Notes: generated by a model not told the origin, from the letters alone. DNA of 64,000 nucleotides from Cellulophaga sp. L1A9 (GCF_009797025.1 NZ_CP047027.1:2480001-2544000), one strand, 5' to 3'. Positions 24,228 through 33,941 are shown, counted from the stretch's first letter. Translations and numbers: made by a program.

Positions 24228-24854
24228 ATGGCAAGAAGAGGAGCACCACCAGAGGTTAACGCCGGTTCTATGGCAGATATCGCCTTCTTACTGTTAATTT
24301 TTTTCTTAGTAACTACTACTATTGAAACAGATGCAGGTTTAGATCGTATGTTGCCACCCCTGGATGATACCGAACAGGAAGATGTCATTATTAAGCAAAA
24401 GAATATTTTTACTGTTAACATCAATAAAAATGGACAGCTTTTAGTTGAAGATGAGTTATCTGATATTAAAAAGTTAAAAGAACAAGCAATTGCTTTTCTT
24501 GATAATGGAGGATTGAAAAATGGTTCTGAAGAATATTGTAACTATTGTAAAGGAAAGAGAGATGAAACATCTTCTGATAACCCTACAAAAGCTATTATTT
24601 CATTAAAAAATGATAGAGAAACACAATATGGCGTTTATATAACGGTTCAGAATGAAATTGTAGCTGCATATAATGAATTGCGTAATAGAGAAGCTCAAAG
24701 GCTTTATAAGCGTAAATTCACCGATATGGAAGCTGAGTATTTAAATCCAGAAACTACTCCTGAAGCCAAAGAGGTTTTAAAGGAGAGAGTGAGAAAAATA
24801 CAGGATTTATTTCCTCAAAAATTCTCTGAAGCTCAAACTTCAAGTGGTAATTAA
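24228..24854 (+). CDS. exbD: ExbD/TolR biopolymer transport protein (first copy, with CxxC loop)
   Basis: A 208-residue ExbD-family protein: a short cytoplasmic N-terminus (RRGAPPEVNAGSMADIAF), one membrane helix (about 17-33) carrying the key aspartate in MADIAFLLLIFFLV (D17), and a periplasmic domain. The periplasmic part is longer than in E. coli ExbD (141 residues) and contains an insert with a CNYC motif (C104, C107) in a polar stretch, plus a long C-terminal helix (REAQRLYKRKFTDMEAEYL). It probably pairs with the second ExbD 19 nt downstream. Confidence 0.9.
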   Translation: MARRGAPPEVNAGSMADIAFLLLIFFLVTTTIETDAGLDRMLPPLDDTEQEDVIIKQKNIFTVNINKNGQLLVEDELSDIKKLKEQAIAFLDNGGLKNGSEEYCNYCKGKRDETSSDNPTKAIISLKNDRETQYGVYITVQNEIVAAYNELRNREAQRLYKRKFTDMEAEYLNPETTPEAKEVLKERVRKIQDLFPQKFSEAQTSSGN

Positions 24855-24873
24855 TCGTAAAAGTTAAAAAGAT

Positions 24874-25356
24874 ATGTCAAAATTTAGCAAGAAAAAAGAC
24901 GGTGATATCCCTGCAGTTTCAACTGCATCATTACCAGATATTGTTTTTATGCTTCTATTTTTCTTTATGACCGTTACGGTAATGAAAGACACTTCAGTGA
25001 ATGTTCAGAATGAACTTCCTAAAGCGAGTGAAATCAAGAAGTTAGAGAAGAAAGACCGTGTAATTACTATTTATGTTGGATCACCAACTCAAGAATACCA
25101 AAAAGTTTTTGGTACTGAGGCGAAAATTCAACTAAATGATAAGTTTTCTAATCCGTCTGAAGTAGGTCCTTACATACTTCAGGAAAGAGCAAAGAAATCT
25201 GAAGATTTGCAAAATGTATTAACTACATCATTAAAAGTTGATAGAAAAGCAAACATGGGTATTGTTTCTGATATTAAAGAAGAATTACGTAAAGTAAATG
25301 CTTTAAAGGTTAACTACACTACCTACGAGGGTATTGCATTTGATAACCTAAGATAG
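24874..25356 (+). CDS. exbD: ExbD/TolR biopolymer transport protein (second copy)
   Basis: A 160-residue ExbD-family protein with the N-terminal helix LPDIVFMLLFFFMTVTVM, whose aspartate is in the expected place, and a periplasmic domain of beta strands and helices. Sequence similarity to the first ExbD is modest, so they are probably different subunits rather than a recent duplication. No TonB gene is adjacent. A strong terminator at 25387 ends the operon. Confidence 0.9.
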   Translation: MSKFSKKKDGDIPAVSTASLPDIVFMLLFFFMTVTVMKDTSVNVQNELPKASEIKKLEKKDRVITIYVGSPTQEYQKVFGTEAKIQLNDKFSNPSEVGPYILQERAKKSEDLQNVLTTSLKVDRKANMGIVSDIKEELRKVNALKVNYTTYEGIAFDNLR

Positions 25357-25386
25357 TAAGATTAGTTTCTTTCAAAATTAGTATAT

Positions 25387-25420
25387 AAGCGCTTCAAATT
25401 TATTTGAAGCGCTTTTTTTA
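25387..25420 (+). terminator. Terminator of the exbB-exbD operon
   Basis: Perfect 12-bp stem AGCGCTTCAAAT / ATTTGAAGCGCT with a 2-nt centre and T-tract. Confidence 0.9.
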
Positions 25421-25447
25421 TACTTATGCTTTTTCTACCTTTAGTTT

Positions 25448-26137
25448 ATGGTAAAAGAATTTTTATTAGGCTTATTTTTAGTGCCACTACTAGCTTCCGC
25501 TCAAGAAGCGCCTCTTGTTACTTCTGTAGATACCAACTATCTTGAAGATCAATTTTATTTAGGAGTGAATTATAATTTTATGCTAAAGAAGCCTGAGGAC
25601 GTTTTTAAGCGTAATTTCTCCTATGGCTTACAAATTGGCTTTATAAAAGATTTGCCGTTAAACGAAAGCCGTACAATAGCTTTGGGGCTTGGTTTTGGGT
25701 ATGCCGTGAACTCTTATTATTCAAATTTAATTGTGACGAATGAAAATGATCTCATCACCTATTATGCAGAAAGTGATGCATCATTGTATAAACGTAGTAA
25801 GTTTGAAATGCATAGTCTAGAAGTGCCTTTTGAGTTTCGTTGGCGTAATTCTAGCGCAACAAAATATAAGTTTTTCCGTGTGTATTCAGGAGTGAAATTT
25901 GCTTACAACTTTAGTGCTCGTTCAAAATTAGTTACCGACACCGATAGAAATGGATTTTCAAATTCAGATTTAGAACGCTTACAATATGGCTTAACCTTAA
26001 ATTTAGGCTACAATACATTTAATTTACACTTATATTATTCTTTATCTGACCTTCTAAAGGAAGATACTTATTTAGATACAGGAGAAGAAATTGCAATAAC
26101 ACCGTTTAGAGTAGGGCTTATATTTTATATATTATAG
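25448..26137 (+). CDS. Outer-membrane beta-barrel protein (PorT-like superfamily)
   Basis: A 229-residue protein with a signal peptide (MVKEFLLGLFLVPLLASAQ) and repeated amphipathic strands (DQFYLGVNYNFML, FSYGLQIGFIKD, IALGLGFGYAVNSYYS, FFRVYSGVKFAYNF, YGLTLNLGYNTFNLHLYYS), ending FRVGLIFYIL. This resembles the PorT/porin-like barrels of Bacteroidota. Equating it with the type IX secretion component SprT/PorT is possible but not shown by neighbours; the stop overlaps the convergent gene at 26132 by 6 bp. I infer only an outer-membrane barrel. Confidence 0.7.
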   Translation: MVKEFLLGLFLVPLLASAQEAPLVTSVDTNYLEDQFYLGVNYNFMLKKPEDVFKRNFSYGLQIGFIKDLPLNESRTIALGLGFGYAVNSYYSNLIVTNENDLITYYAESDASLYKRSKFEMHSLEVPFEFRWRNSSATKYKFFRVYSGVKFAYNFSARSKLVTDTDRNGFSNSDLERLQYGLTLNLGYNTFNLHLYYSLSDLLKEDTYLDTGEEIAITPFRVGLIFYIL

Positions 26138-26737
26138 CCAATAGCTTAAGGTTATAAATTGGGTAGTTATTCCGAGTAGTAGACCTCCAAAAACTTCTAA
26201 TCTGGAATGTGCTCTAAAATATAATCTTGAGGATGCCAATATTCCGCCTAGGAGTACAAGGATGCTTATAGATAGTGTTAAGTTTATTTCGAAATGAACA
26301 CTTAAATTTATCAGATACATTAGCAAACTTCCTATGCCTACCATATGGATGCTATTACTAAATTTAGCTATCAGAAGTGCTAAAGTGGTAAATAGCGCTA
26401 TAATAAGCCCTATAAAGTAATAATAGAGCTCTATAGTGTAATTGTTTGGGATTACTTTATAGATAATCATAAAAAGTAAAATAATACTAATATAGAGGGA
26501 GTACTTACGTTCCTTTATGGTAGACATTGCTATTGACTTGATTATGCCAATATTGCGTAAAATTAGAAAACTTATAATAGGTATAACTACCGTTAATATG
26601 AAAATAGGAAGAAGATTTCCTACCTGCATTTCTAAAGAGGTGTATTTTCTTGTAACCTGAAAGTAAATTAGACTTCCGTAAAGAGGAATAAATACAGGGT
26701 GAAATAAGTAAGAAAAGATCTTTAAAAAAGCTTTCAT
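26132..26737 (-). CDS. Polytopic membrane protein, degenerate PAP2-like
   Basis: A 201-residue protein of about six membrane helices. The C-terminal region ASSRLYFRAHSRLEVFGG looks like the third PAP2 phosphatase motif (SR-x5-H-x3-D) but with Glu for Asp. An SIHMVGIGSL region resembles motif two without the full SGH, and the first motif (K-x6-RP) is missing or altered (IKERKYS). I infer a relative of membrane phosphatidic-acid phosphatases that may have lost or changed activity. No operon partner is clear; rpoN lies 73 nt upstream on the same strand. Confidence 0.6.
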   Translation of the reverse strand: MKAFLKIFSYLFHPVFIPLYGSLIYFQVTRKYTSLEMQVGNLLPIFILTVVIPIISFLILRNIGIIKSIAMSTIKERKYSLYISIILLFMIIYKVIPNNYTIELYYYFIGLIIALFTTLALLIAKFSNSIHMVGIGSLLMYLINLSVHFEINLTLSISILVLLGGILASSRLYFRAHSRLEVFGGLLLGITTQFITLSYWL

Positions 26738-26810
26738 TTGTTGGGTTAAGTTATGAGAAATTGAAAAACCTTTTAGCGCATTGATTGTGGCGGAAAACTT
26801 TACTTTAGAA

Positions 26811-28268
26811 TTAAATTTCTTTTCGCATTCGCGCTACTGGGATGCTTAATTGTTCTCTGTATTTTGCTACGGTTCTTCTTGCAATTGGATAGCCTTTCTC
26901 CTTTAGAATATCAGCTAACTTGTCATCTGTAAGTGGTTTTCTTTTTTCCTCTTCCCCGATAACATTTTCGAGTATTTTTTTTATTTCTTTCGTAGAAACA
27001 TCTTCTCCTTGATCATTTTTCATAGATTCAGAGAAGTATTCTTTTATCAGTCTTGTGCCATAAGGCGTATCTACGTATTTACTATTAGCAACCCTTGACA
27101 CAGTAGAAACATCCATCTGAATGGTGTCTGCTATATCTTTAAGAATCATAGGACGTAAGTTGCGTTCATCACCAGTCAGAAAATATTCTTCTTGATAATG
27201 CATAATTGTATTCATGGTTATGAATAAAGTTTGTTGCCGCTGCTTGATAGCATCAATAAACCACTTAGCAGCATCTAATTTTTGTTTTATGAATAGAACG
27301 GTGTCTTTTTGGGATTTAGACTTCTCTTTGGCATTTTTATACCCCTCAAGCATGTTGTTATAGCCTCTAGATACATGGAGCTCTGGAGCGTTTCTGCCAT
27401 TTAATGTTAGTTCTAACTCTCCGTCTACAATTTTTATAGAAAAATCAGGAACAATATGTTCAATCATTCGGGTGTTTCCGGAATAAGAACCTCCTGGTTT
27501 GGGGTTTAATTTTTCTATTTCGGAAATAGCTTGCCTAAGCTCTTCTTCGGTTATATTGTGTTTTTGAATTAACTTTTGATAATGTTTTTTTGTAAACTGA
27601 TCAAAAGATTTCTCTAAAATTGCAATGGCAAGTTCAATACTCGGTGTTAATTCTTTTCGTTTTAATTGTATGATTAAACACTCCTCTAAAGAAGTGGCGC
27701 CAACACCAGGTGGATCTAATTCTTGAACAGTTTTTAGCACCTTTTTAATGGTTGCAGCTTCAGTATACACATTTTGTGTAAAAGCTAAGTCGTCTAAAAT
27801 ATCGTTTATAGGTCTACGTATATAGCCACTTTCATCAACGCTTCCTACTAAGAATTCTGCAATTGCCCATTCATCATCACTAAGATATATGGTGTTTAAT
27901 TGATTTATTAAATATTGATTAAACGATGTTCCCGCTGCATAAGGTATCGTGCGTTCTTCATCATCAGCACTGTAATTGTTGGCCTGCGTTCTGTATTCAG
28001 GAACTTCATCATCGCTTAAATATTCATCAATATTTATATCTTCAGCATTGATGCTTTCACTGTCTGTTTCGTCATTAAACTCATCATCGTATTCGTCTTC
28101 AAAATCGTCCAATTCTTCCTTTCCGGTTTCTAAGGCCGGATTTTCCTCTAATTCTTGTTTCAAACGTTGTTCAAATGCCTGCGTAGGCAATTGAATCAGT
28201 TTCATCAACTGAATTTGCTGAGGAGAAAGCTTCTGCGATAATTTAAAAGATAAATGTTGTTTCAGCAT
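26811..28268 (-). CDS. rpoN: RNA polymerase sigma-54 factor
   Basis: A 485-residue sigma-54. Region I is glutamine- and leucine-rich (LSFKLSQKLSPQQIQLMKLI), region II is acidic (EDEYDDEFNDETDSE), and the C-terminal half has the core-binding and helix-turn-helix parts (DIADTIQMDVSTVSRVANSK). It ends with the RpoN box ARRTVAKYRE (about 463-472). It directs transcription at -24/-12 promoters with activator ATPases; no such activator is in the window. It lies 44 nt downstream of asnS, so they are probably co-transcribed. Confidence 0.95.
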   Translation of the reverse strand: MLKQHLSFKLSQKLSPQQIQLMKLIQLPTQAFEQRLKQELEENPALETGKEELDDFEDEYDDEFNDETDSESINAEDINIDEYLSDDEVPEYRTQANNYSADDEERTIPYAAGTSFNQYLINQLNTIYLSDDEWAIAEFLVGSVDESGYIRRPINDILDDLAFTQNVYTEAATIKKVLKTVQELDPPGVGATSLEECLIIQLKRKELTPSIELAIAILEKSFDQFTKKHYQKLIQKHNITEEELRQAISEIEKLNPKPGGSYSGNTRMIEHIVPDFSIKIVDGELELTLNGRNAPELHVSRGYNNMLEGYKNAKEKSKSQKDTVLFIKQKLDAAKWFIDAIKQRQQTLFITMNTIMHYQEEYFLTGDERNLRPMILKDIADTIQMDVSTVSRVANSKYVDTPYGTRLIKEYFSESMKNDQGEDVSTKEIKKILENVIGEEEKRKPLTDDKLADILKEKGYPIARRTVAKYREQLSIPVARMRKEI

Positions 28269-28312
28269 GTAAAATGATGTGCTATATAGCTTTTAATAAT
28301 ATATTTATTTCG

Positions 28313-29746
28313 TTAAAACTCTGCATTTTGTGGTGTTCTTGGGAAAGGGATTACATCTCTAATATTCCCCATTCCAGTTGCAAAAAGAACTAGTCTTTCA
28401 AAACCTAATCCAAAACCACTATGTACAGCTGTACCAAACTTTCTAAGGTCTAAATACCACCATAACTCTTCTTCGTCAATGCCTAATTCTTTTATTTTTT
28501 CTAATAAGACATCTAAACGTTCTTCACGTTGAGAACCTCCGACAATCTCTCCAATACCAGGAAATAATATATCCATAGCTCTTACTGTTTTGCCGTCATC
28601 ATTTAAACGCATGTAAAATGCTTTTATTTTAGCTGGGTAGTCAAACAAAATTACAGGACACTTGAAATGTTTCTCTACTAGAAAGCGTTCGTGTTCACTT
28701 TGTAAATCTGCTCCCCATTCTTCAATAATATATTTAAATTTCTTTTTCTTATTTGGGGTGCTGCTTTTTAATATATCTATAGCCTCCGTATAACTTACTC
28801 GTTTAAAGTTGTTTTCAGCTACAAATTTTAACTTCTCAATAAGTGGCATATCACTACGTTCCGCTTGAGGTTTTGTTTTTTCTTCGTCTATTAAACGCTG
28901 TTCTAAAAACTTCAAATCTTCTGAACAATGTTCCAGAATATAGTTGATGACGTCCTTAATAAAATCTTCTGCAAGATCCATATTTGCATCTAAATCATTA
29001 AAGGCAACTTCTGGTTCAATCATCCAAAATTCAGCCAAATGTCTGGAAGTATTTGAATTTTCGGCTCTAAAAGTAGGACCAAAAGTATATACTTTTCCAA
29101 GGGCCATAGCATAGGTTTCAGCTTCTAATTGGCCAGAAACAGTTAAGTTGGTTTCTTTGCCAAAAAAATCTTGCTTAAAATCTATTTCTCCAGCCTCATT
29201 TAAAGGTGGTTTTTTCTGATCTAGGGTAGATACTCTAAACATTTCTCCGGCACCTTCGGCATCAGATCCTGTAATAATTGGAGTATGTACGTTATAGAAA
29301 CCATTTTTCTGAAAATAGTTATGTACTGCAAATGATAATGAAGAACGTACGCGCATTACGGCAGCGAATGTATTGGTGCGCACTCGTAAGTGTGCCTTTT
29401 CTCTTAGAAATTCTAGAGAGTGTTTTTTTGGTTGAATAGGGTAGGTATCTGGGTCAGAAACTCCTAAAACCTCTAATTTTTTAACCTGAATTTCTACAGT
29501 TTGCCCTCTTCCTTGACTTTCCACAAGAGTACCAGAAATTTCTAGTGCAGCTCCAGTCGATACTTTTTTTAATAGCGCTTCATCAAAATTTTCAAAATCA
29601 ACAACACATTGAATATTGTTAATAGTAGAGCCATCGTTTAAGGCAATAAATCGGTTGCTTCTAAACGTTTTTACCCATCCTTTGACAGTAACTTCTTGTA
29701 GTGAAAGGTTTGAAGAAAGTAATTCTTTAATGCTGTATGATTTCAT
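28313..29746 (-). CDS. asnS: Asparaginyl-tRNA synthetase
   Basis: A 477-residue class IIb aminoacyl-tRNA synthetase. The N-terminal OB-fold anticodon domain ([20 protein letters not shown]) is followed by the catalytic domain with motif 2 ([21 protein letters not shown], parts of which are diagnostic for AsnRS) and motif 3 near the end ([16 protein letters not shown]). It charges tRNA-Asn directly, so the organism need not use the transamidation route for Asn. A TATATTTG -7 element lies about 100 nt upstream. rpoN follows in the same direction. Confidence 0.95.
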   Translation of the reverse strand: MKSYSIKELLSSNLSLQEVTVKGWVKTFRSNRFIALNDGSTINNIQCVVDFENFDEALLKKVSTGAALEISGTLVESQGRGQTVEIQVKKLEVLGVSDPDTYPIQPKKHSLEFLREKAHLRVRTNTFAAVMRVRSSLSFAVHNYFQKNGFYNVHTPIITGSDAEGAGEMFRVSTLDQKKPPLNEAGEIDFKQDFFGKETNLTVSGQLEAETYAMALGKVYTFGPTFRAENSNTSRHLAEFWMIEPEVAFNDLDANMDLAEDFIKDVINYILEHCSEDLKFLEQRLIDEEKTKPQAERSDMPLIEKLKFVAENNFKRVSYTEAIDILKSSTPNKKKKFKYIIEEWGADLQSEHERFLVEKHFKCPVILFDYPAKIKAFYMRLNDDGKTVRAMDILFPGIGEIVGGSQREERLDVLLEKIKELGIDEEELWWYLDLRKFGTAVHSGFGLGFERLVLFATGMGNIRDVIPFPRTPQNAEF

Positions 29747-29846
29747 TTGATAATTTTGTTGCTATTTGTATCTGCTATGGTAGGGGCTAAGCTGTTTATT
29801 TGGCTGTATCCTAAGGCTACCAGGTTTAATATTTTATTTTAAATAA

Positions 29847-29854
29847 CAAATATA
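29847..29854 (-). promoter_or_regulatory. -7 element for asnS
   Basis: Minus-strand TATATTTG, full TAnnTTTG match, leaving a leader of about 95 nt before the asnS ATG. No matching TTG. Confidence 0.4.
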
Positions 29855-29910
29855 GCCTTTTTGCTAAAAAAGGTTTTATAAGTTAAAACGATAAAACTCT
29901 TATTTTATTC

Positions 29911-32304
29911 TTAATCTTTAAAAGTGTCTTCGTCTTTTGGTAAGATGTCTATCTGTGGTTTTTTCAATACGGTTTTATTCGCAATATTACGTTCCAATGA
30001 TAATAATAATGAGGGTAATAATATTAAGTTGGCTAACATTGCAAATAATAGTGTGGCAGAAACCAACGCTCCTAAAGCAACAGTACCCCCAAAACTTGAA
30101 ATGGTAAATACAGAAAACCCAAAAAATAAGACTATTGAAGTATAAAACATACTCACACCTGTTTCTTTCAGGGCAGCGTAAACCGATTTTTTGATACGCC
30201 AATTGTTGGCAGTTAACTCTTGCCGGTACTTCGCGAGAAAGTGTATGGTGTCATCCACAGAAATACCAAAGGCAATACTGAAAACTAATATTGTAGACGG
30301 TTTAATGGGTACGCCTACAAAGCCCATTAATCCGGCTGTAATAACCAACGGGAGTAGGTTTGGTATCAACGATATGATGATCATCTTAAATGACCTAAAC
30401 AAATACGCCATGAATAATGCTATTAATCCAATCGCCAGAGCTAATGACATGACAAGATTATTTACAAGGTATTTTGTTCCTTTTAAGAATATTAAAGCGC
30501 TACCTGTCATATAAACCGTGTAACGATCTGAAGGGAATATTCTATCAATATTTTCCTTTAGTTTACCTTCAATAGCCTCCATCCTTATGGTTTTCACATC
30601 CTTCATGTAGGTGGTAATACGTGCAATTTGCCCTGTACTGTCCACAAAACTTTTTAATAGATTCCCGTCCGTCGAGGATTTTCGGGCAATATCCATTATA
30701 AAAGTATTCTCCTGTGAAGTGGGGAGTTGATAGTATTTTGGTATACCGCTATAAAAAGCTTGTTTTGAATATTTCACTAAATCAACTGCGGAAACTGGTC
30801 TAGATAATTCTGGAATCTCATGAATAACATCACTCAATTGATCCATTTTTTTTAGGGTAGATGGTTTTAGAACCCCCTTTTTTCGTTTTGTATCTACAAC
30901 AATTTCAACAGGCATAATGCCATCAAATTCTTCTTCAAAAAAGCGAATATCTTTAAAAAATTCGGCTTTTTTAGGCATGTCTTCTATTGGACTTCCTGAA
31001 ATATCAATTTGATAAATACCAATGATACTGATAACCAAAAGACAAATAGATACAATATAAACAGAAATTCTTTTCTCGCGAACAATGTTTTCCATCCAAC
31101 TAACAAACGTATCTATCCAACGTTTGTTCAAATGCTTTAAATGCTTTGTATTGGGCAAAGACATAAAACTGTATACAATTGGAATAATCAAAAGAGAGAG
31201 TATGAAAATACCTATAATATTAATGGAGGCAACAATACCAAATTCTTTTAGGAGTTGACTATCGGTAACAATGAAAGTGGCAAATCCAGAGGCCGTTGTA
31301 ATGTTTGTCATCAAGGTGGCATTTCCTATTTTAGAAATTACACGTTGTAGCGAAAGGGCTTGATTGCCATGTTTTTTGACTTCTTGTTGGTATTTATTAA
31401 TTAAGAAAATACAGTTAGGAATTCCGATGACTATAATTAATGGAGGTATTAATGCGGTAAGAACGGTAATTTCATACTGTAGTAAACCCAAGACGCCAAA
31501 AGACCACATTACGCCAATAATTACCACGCACATTGATATCAGTGTTGCTCTAAAACTCCTAAAAAAGAAAAAGAAAATTAGGGAGGTTACACCTAAGGCC
31601 GCAAGAATAAATTTCCCAATTTCATTTATAATACTCTGGGAATTCATGGTGCGTATATAGGGCATTCCGGAGACGTGTACATCTAAATTAGTATCATCTT
31701 CAAAATTTTTCACCAATTGATTTAGATCTTCTAAGATAAAATCTTTTCGAGCAGAGGTATTTACAATGTCTTTATCTAAATAAACTATGGTTCTTATTGT
31801 TTTAGTTTCCTTATTGTAAATTAAATCTTGATAGAAGGGGAGGTTATTAAATAAATGTGAGGTTAGCGTGTCTATTTCAGCCTTTGTTGTAGGTGTTTTT
31901 TTAATAAAAGGTTGTAATACAAATTGCTGTTTTGTAGTGTCTTTTACGAGTTCTTGAAGGTTGTCTGTTGATAAAACAAAATCTACCTCAGGGAATGCGG
32001 CTAATTGTTTGCTAAACTTGTTCCATCTATTAAATTTTGCGGGTGTAAAAAGAGTGGAGTCTTTTACGGCCAAAACCATAACGTTTCCTTCTTCACCAAA
32101 GGTTTTTAAAAAGGATTGGTACTGTACATTTACTGGATGATGGTCTGGTAGTAAATTTGCTTGCGAGCTAGAAAATCGCATTTTATCCCACTGTAGTGCC
32201 AGAAACACAGTAAGAGCAGTAATTAGAATTAAAATAAATATTCTATTTCTAAGAATAATATTAGCGGTTTTTGCCCAGAAACCTGTAGTTAATTTCGCAA
32301 CCAT
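29911..32304 (-). CDS. RND superfamily (MMPL) exporter
   Basis: A 797-residue transporter with the two-fold RND layout: helix 1 at about 12-30, a large periplasmic loop, a block of five helices (about 215-395), helix 7 near 415, a second periplasmic loop and a second helix block (about 615-775). Motifs such as GISVDDTIHFLAKYR and VALGALVSATLLFAMLANLI (the sterol-sensing-like region) fit the MMPL/hydrophobe exporter branch. Cargo is unknown; lipids are common. The frame opens at a GTG at 32355, but a promoter at 32326-32333 lies inside that extension, so ATG 32304 (MVAKLTTGFW) is preferred. Confidence 0.88.
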   Translation of the reverse strand: MVAKLTTGFWAKTANIILRNRIFILILITALTVFLALQWDKMRFSSSQANLLPDHHPVNVQYQSFLKTFGEEGNVMVLAVKDSTLFTPAKFNRWNKFSKQLAAFPEVDFVLSTDNLQELVKDTTKQQFVLQPFIKKTPTTKAEIDTLTSHLFNNLPFYQDLIYNKETKTIRTIVYLDKDIVNTSARKDFILEDLNQLVKNFEDDTNLDVHVSGMPYIRTMNSQSIINEIGKFILAALGVTSLIFFFFFRSFRATLISMCVVIIGVMWSFGVLGLLQYEITVLTALIPPLIIVIGIPNCIFLINKYQQEVKKHGNQALSLQRVISKIGNATLMTNITTASGFATFIVTDSQLLKEFGIVASINIIGIFILSLLIIPIVYSFMSLPNTKHLKHLNKRWIDTFVSWMENIVREKRISVYIVSICLLVISIIGIYQIDISGSPIEDMPKKAEFFKDIRFFEEEFDGIMPVEIVVDTKRKKGVLKPSTLKKMDQLSDVIHEIPELSRPVSAVDLVKYSKQAFYSGIPKYYQLPTSQENTFIMDIARKSSTDGNLLKSFVDSTGQIARITTYMKDVKTIRMEAIEGKLKENIDRIFPSDRYTVYMTGSALIFLKGTKYLVNNLVMSLALAIGLIALFMAYLFRSFKMIIISLIPNLLPLVITAGLMGFVGVPIKPSTILVFSIAFGISVDDTIHFLAKYRQELTANNWRIKKSVYAALKETGVSMFYTSIVLFFGFSVFTISSFGGTVALGALVSATLLFAMLANLILLPSLLLSLERNIANKTVLKKPQIDILPKDEDTFKD

Positions 32305-32325
32305 GTTATTTTTTAAAAATTGGCA

Positions 32326-32362
32326 CAAAGGTAGAAAATGATTACGGGTAATCACAGTAATC
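32326..32362 (-). promoter_or_regulatory. RND exporter promoter with GTAATC operator-like repeats
   Basis: Minus-strand TACCTTTG (complement of 32326-32333) is a full -7 match. Just upstream the palindrome TGATTAC-GG-GTAATCA (32339-32354) and a third GTAATC (32357-32362) lie where the spacer and -33 region would be. No TTG is present, which fits an activator- or repressor-controlled promoter. Confidence 0.55.
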
Positions 32363-32415
32363 TATTAAGGTAATAGTTACTTTTATTGCGATTTTTAGAA
32401 AATTTATGAATTACT

Positions 32416-32447
32416 ATAAAAAAAAGGGCAACTATTTTGTTGCCCTC
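32416..32447 (-). terminator. Terminator after frr
   Basis: Stem GGGCAAC / GTTGCCC (32426-32432 with 32439-32445), followed on the minus strand by a long T-run. Confidence 0.85.
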
Positions 32448-32472
32448 CTATCAATTTTAAAAAAAATTAAAA

Positions 32473-33030
32473 TTAAACTTTCATAATTTCAGCTTCTTTG
32501 ACGGCTAAAACTTCTTCTATTTTTCTTGAAAACTTGTTGGTAAGCTCTTGAATATCTCCTTCGGCATTTTTCTTCAAATCTTCAGAGGCATCATCTAAGG
32601 CTCTAATATCCTTATTCGCTTCTTGTCTTGCATTACGGATACCTACTTTAGCATCTTCTGCTTCTCCTTTTGCTTGTTTCGCTAAATCTCTTCTACGTTC
32701 CTCTGTTAATGGCGGTACGCTAATGATGATAAAATCTCCATTATTCATGGGATTAAATCCAAGATTGGCAATCATAATAGCTTTTTCAATGGGCTGAAGC
32801 ATATTTTTTTCCCATGGCTGTACTGTAATTGTACGTGCATCTGGAGTGGTAACGTTTGCAACTTGAGCTAGTGGGGTTTGAGACCCATAATAATCTACCA
32901 TTACGCTAGAGAGCATAATTGGACTGGCTTTTCCTGCTCTAATTTTAGCAAATGCTTTTACTAAATGGTCAATAGAACCATTCATGCTTTCTTTAGTGCT
33001 GTCAAGTATAAAAGTAATTTCTTCGTTCAT
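32473..33030 (-). CDS. frr: Ribosome recycling factor
   Basis: A 185-residue protein of exactly the usual family length. Motifs: RAGKASPIMLSSVMVDYYGS, TPLAQVANV, TVQPWEK, PPLTEERRRDLAKQAK and a C-terminal helix. With EF-G it splits post-termination ribosomes. The gene lies 45 nt after pyrH, a widely conserved pairing, and ends in a clear terminator. Confidence 0.96.
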   Translation of the reverse strand: MNEEITFILDSTKESMNGSIDHLVKAFAKIRAGKASPIMLSSVMVDYYGSQTPLAQVANVTTPDARTITVQPWEKNMLQPIEKAIMIANLGFNPMNNGDFIIISVPPLTEERRRDLAKQAKGEAEDAKVGIRNARQEANKDIRALDDASEDLKKNAEGDIQELTNKFSRKIEEVLAVKEAEIMKV

Positions 33031-33075
33031 TTTATTTAATTTTTAATAGCTGCTGTATCTAAATATGCCGATTTT

Positions 33076-33783
33076 TTAATTATCAACAACAGTTCCAATA
33101 TTTTCTCCTGAAACAAGTTTCAGTAAATTACCTTTTTTATTCATATCAAAAACAACTATCGGTAATTCATTTTCTTGGCTTAATGTAAATGCTGTTGTAT
33201 CCATTACTTTTAAACCTTTTGTCAATACATCCTTAAAGGTAATAGTATCAAACTTGGTAGCGTTCTTGTCTTTTTCTGGATCAGAGGTGTAAATGCCATC
33301 TACTCTTGTTCCTTTCAGAATTACATCTGCTTCAATCTCTATAGCTCTTAATACAGCTGCAGAATCTGTAGTGAAATAAGGGTTTCCTGTACCTCCTCCA
33401 AATATTACAACTCTTCCTTTCTCTAAATGACGCATAGCTCTTCTTCTGATAAAAGGTTCTGCTACTTCATTTATTTGAATGGCCGATTGTAATCTAGTTT
33501 GAACCCCGCACTCTTCTAAAGCGCTCTGTAAGGCTAAGCCGTTTATTACTGTAGCAAGCATTCCCATATGGTCTCCTTGTACGCGATCCATGCCATTACT
33601 TGCGCCAGCTAAACCTCTAAATATATTTCCACCACCAATAACGATAGCGACTTCAATACCTTTGTCAATTACTTCCTTTATTTCTTCAGCATATTCTGCT
33701 AATCTTTTTGGATCAATTCCGTATTGTCGTTCACCCATTAAGGCTTCGCCGCTTAATTTTAAAAGAATTCTTTTATACTGCAT
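33076..33783 (-). CDS. pyrH: UMP kinase
   Basis: A 235-residue amino-acid-kinase-fold enzyme that phosphorylates UMP to UDP in pyrimidine synthesis. Motifs are [15 protein letters not shown] at the start, [23 protein letters not shown] and the ATP-site [16 protein letters not shown], plus [16 protein letters not shown]. Length is normal. It heads a pyrH-frr operon read from a minus-strand TATTTTTG element at 33808-33815. Confidence 0.96.
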   Translation of the reverse strand: MQYKRILLKLSGEALMGERQYGIDPKRLAEYAEEIKEVIDKGIEVAIVIGGGNIFRGLAGASNGMDRVQGDHMGMLATVINGLALQSALEECGVQTRLQSAIQINEVAEPFIRRRAMRHLEKGRVVIFGGGTGNPYFTTDSAAVLRAIEIEADVILKGTRVDGIYTSDPEKDKNATKFDTITFKDVLTKGLKVMDTTAFTLSQENELPIVVFDMNKKGNLLKLVSGENIGTVVDN

Positions 33784-33807
33784 GGTTCGGATTTTGTTAA
33801 ACTAGTG

Positions 33808-33815
33808 CAAAAATA
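33808..33815 (-). promoter_or_regulatory. -7 element for pyrH-frr
   Basis: Minus-strand TATTTTTG, full TAnnTTTG match, about 25 nt before the pyrH ATG. The nearest upstream TTG is 25 nt away, slightly wide. Confidence 0.45.
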
Positions 33816-33941
33816 ATCAAAATATTTTACGAGAATAGTCCAATAATAATTAATTACCATCCTAATTATTTCCAAAAACATTCTGTACTGTTATTTTATT
33901 TTAATAATCTTGTTAAAATAACAAATAATAACCTGAAGGTT

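Noticed and set aside
25448..26137. Firm call as the type IX secretion protein PorT/SprT
   Set aside because: The barrel pattern fits but no other secretion genes are near, so only the general barrel is claimed.
29911..32355. Longer start of the RND exporter
   Set aside because: The first codon is GTG, and the TACCTTTG promoter element lies within the extension.
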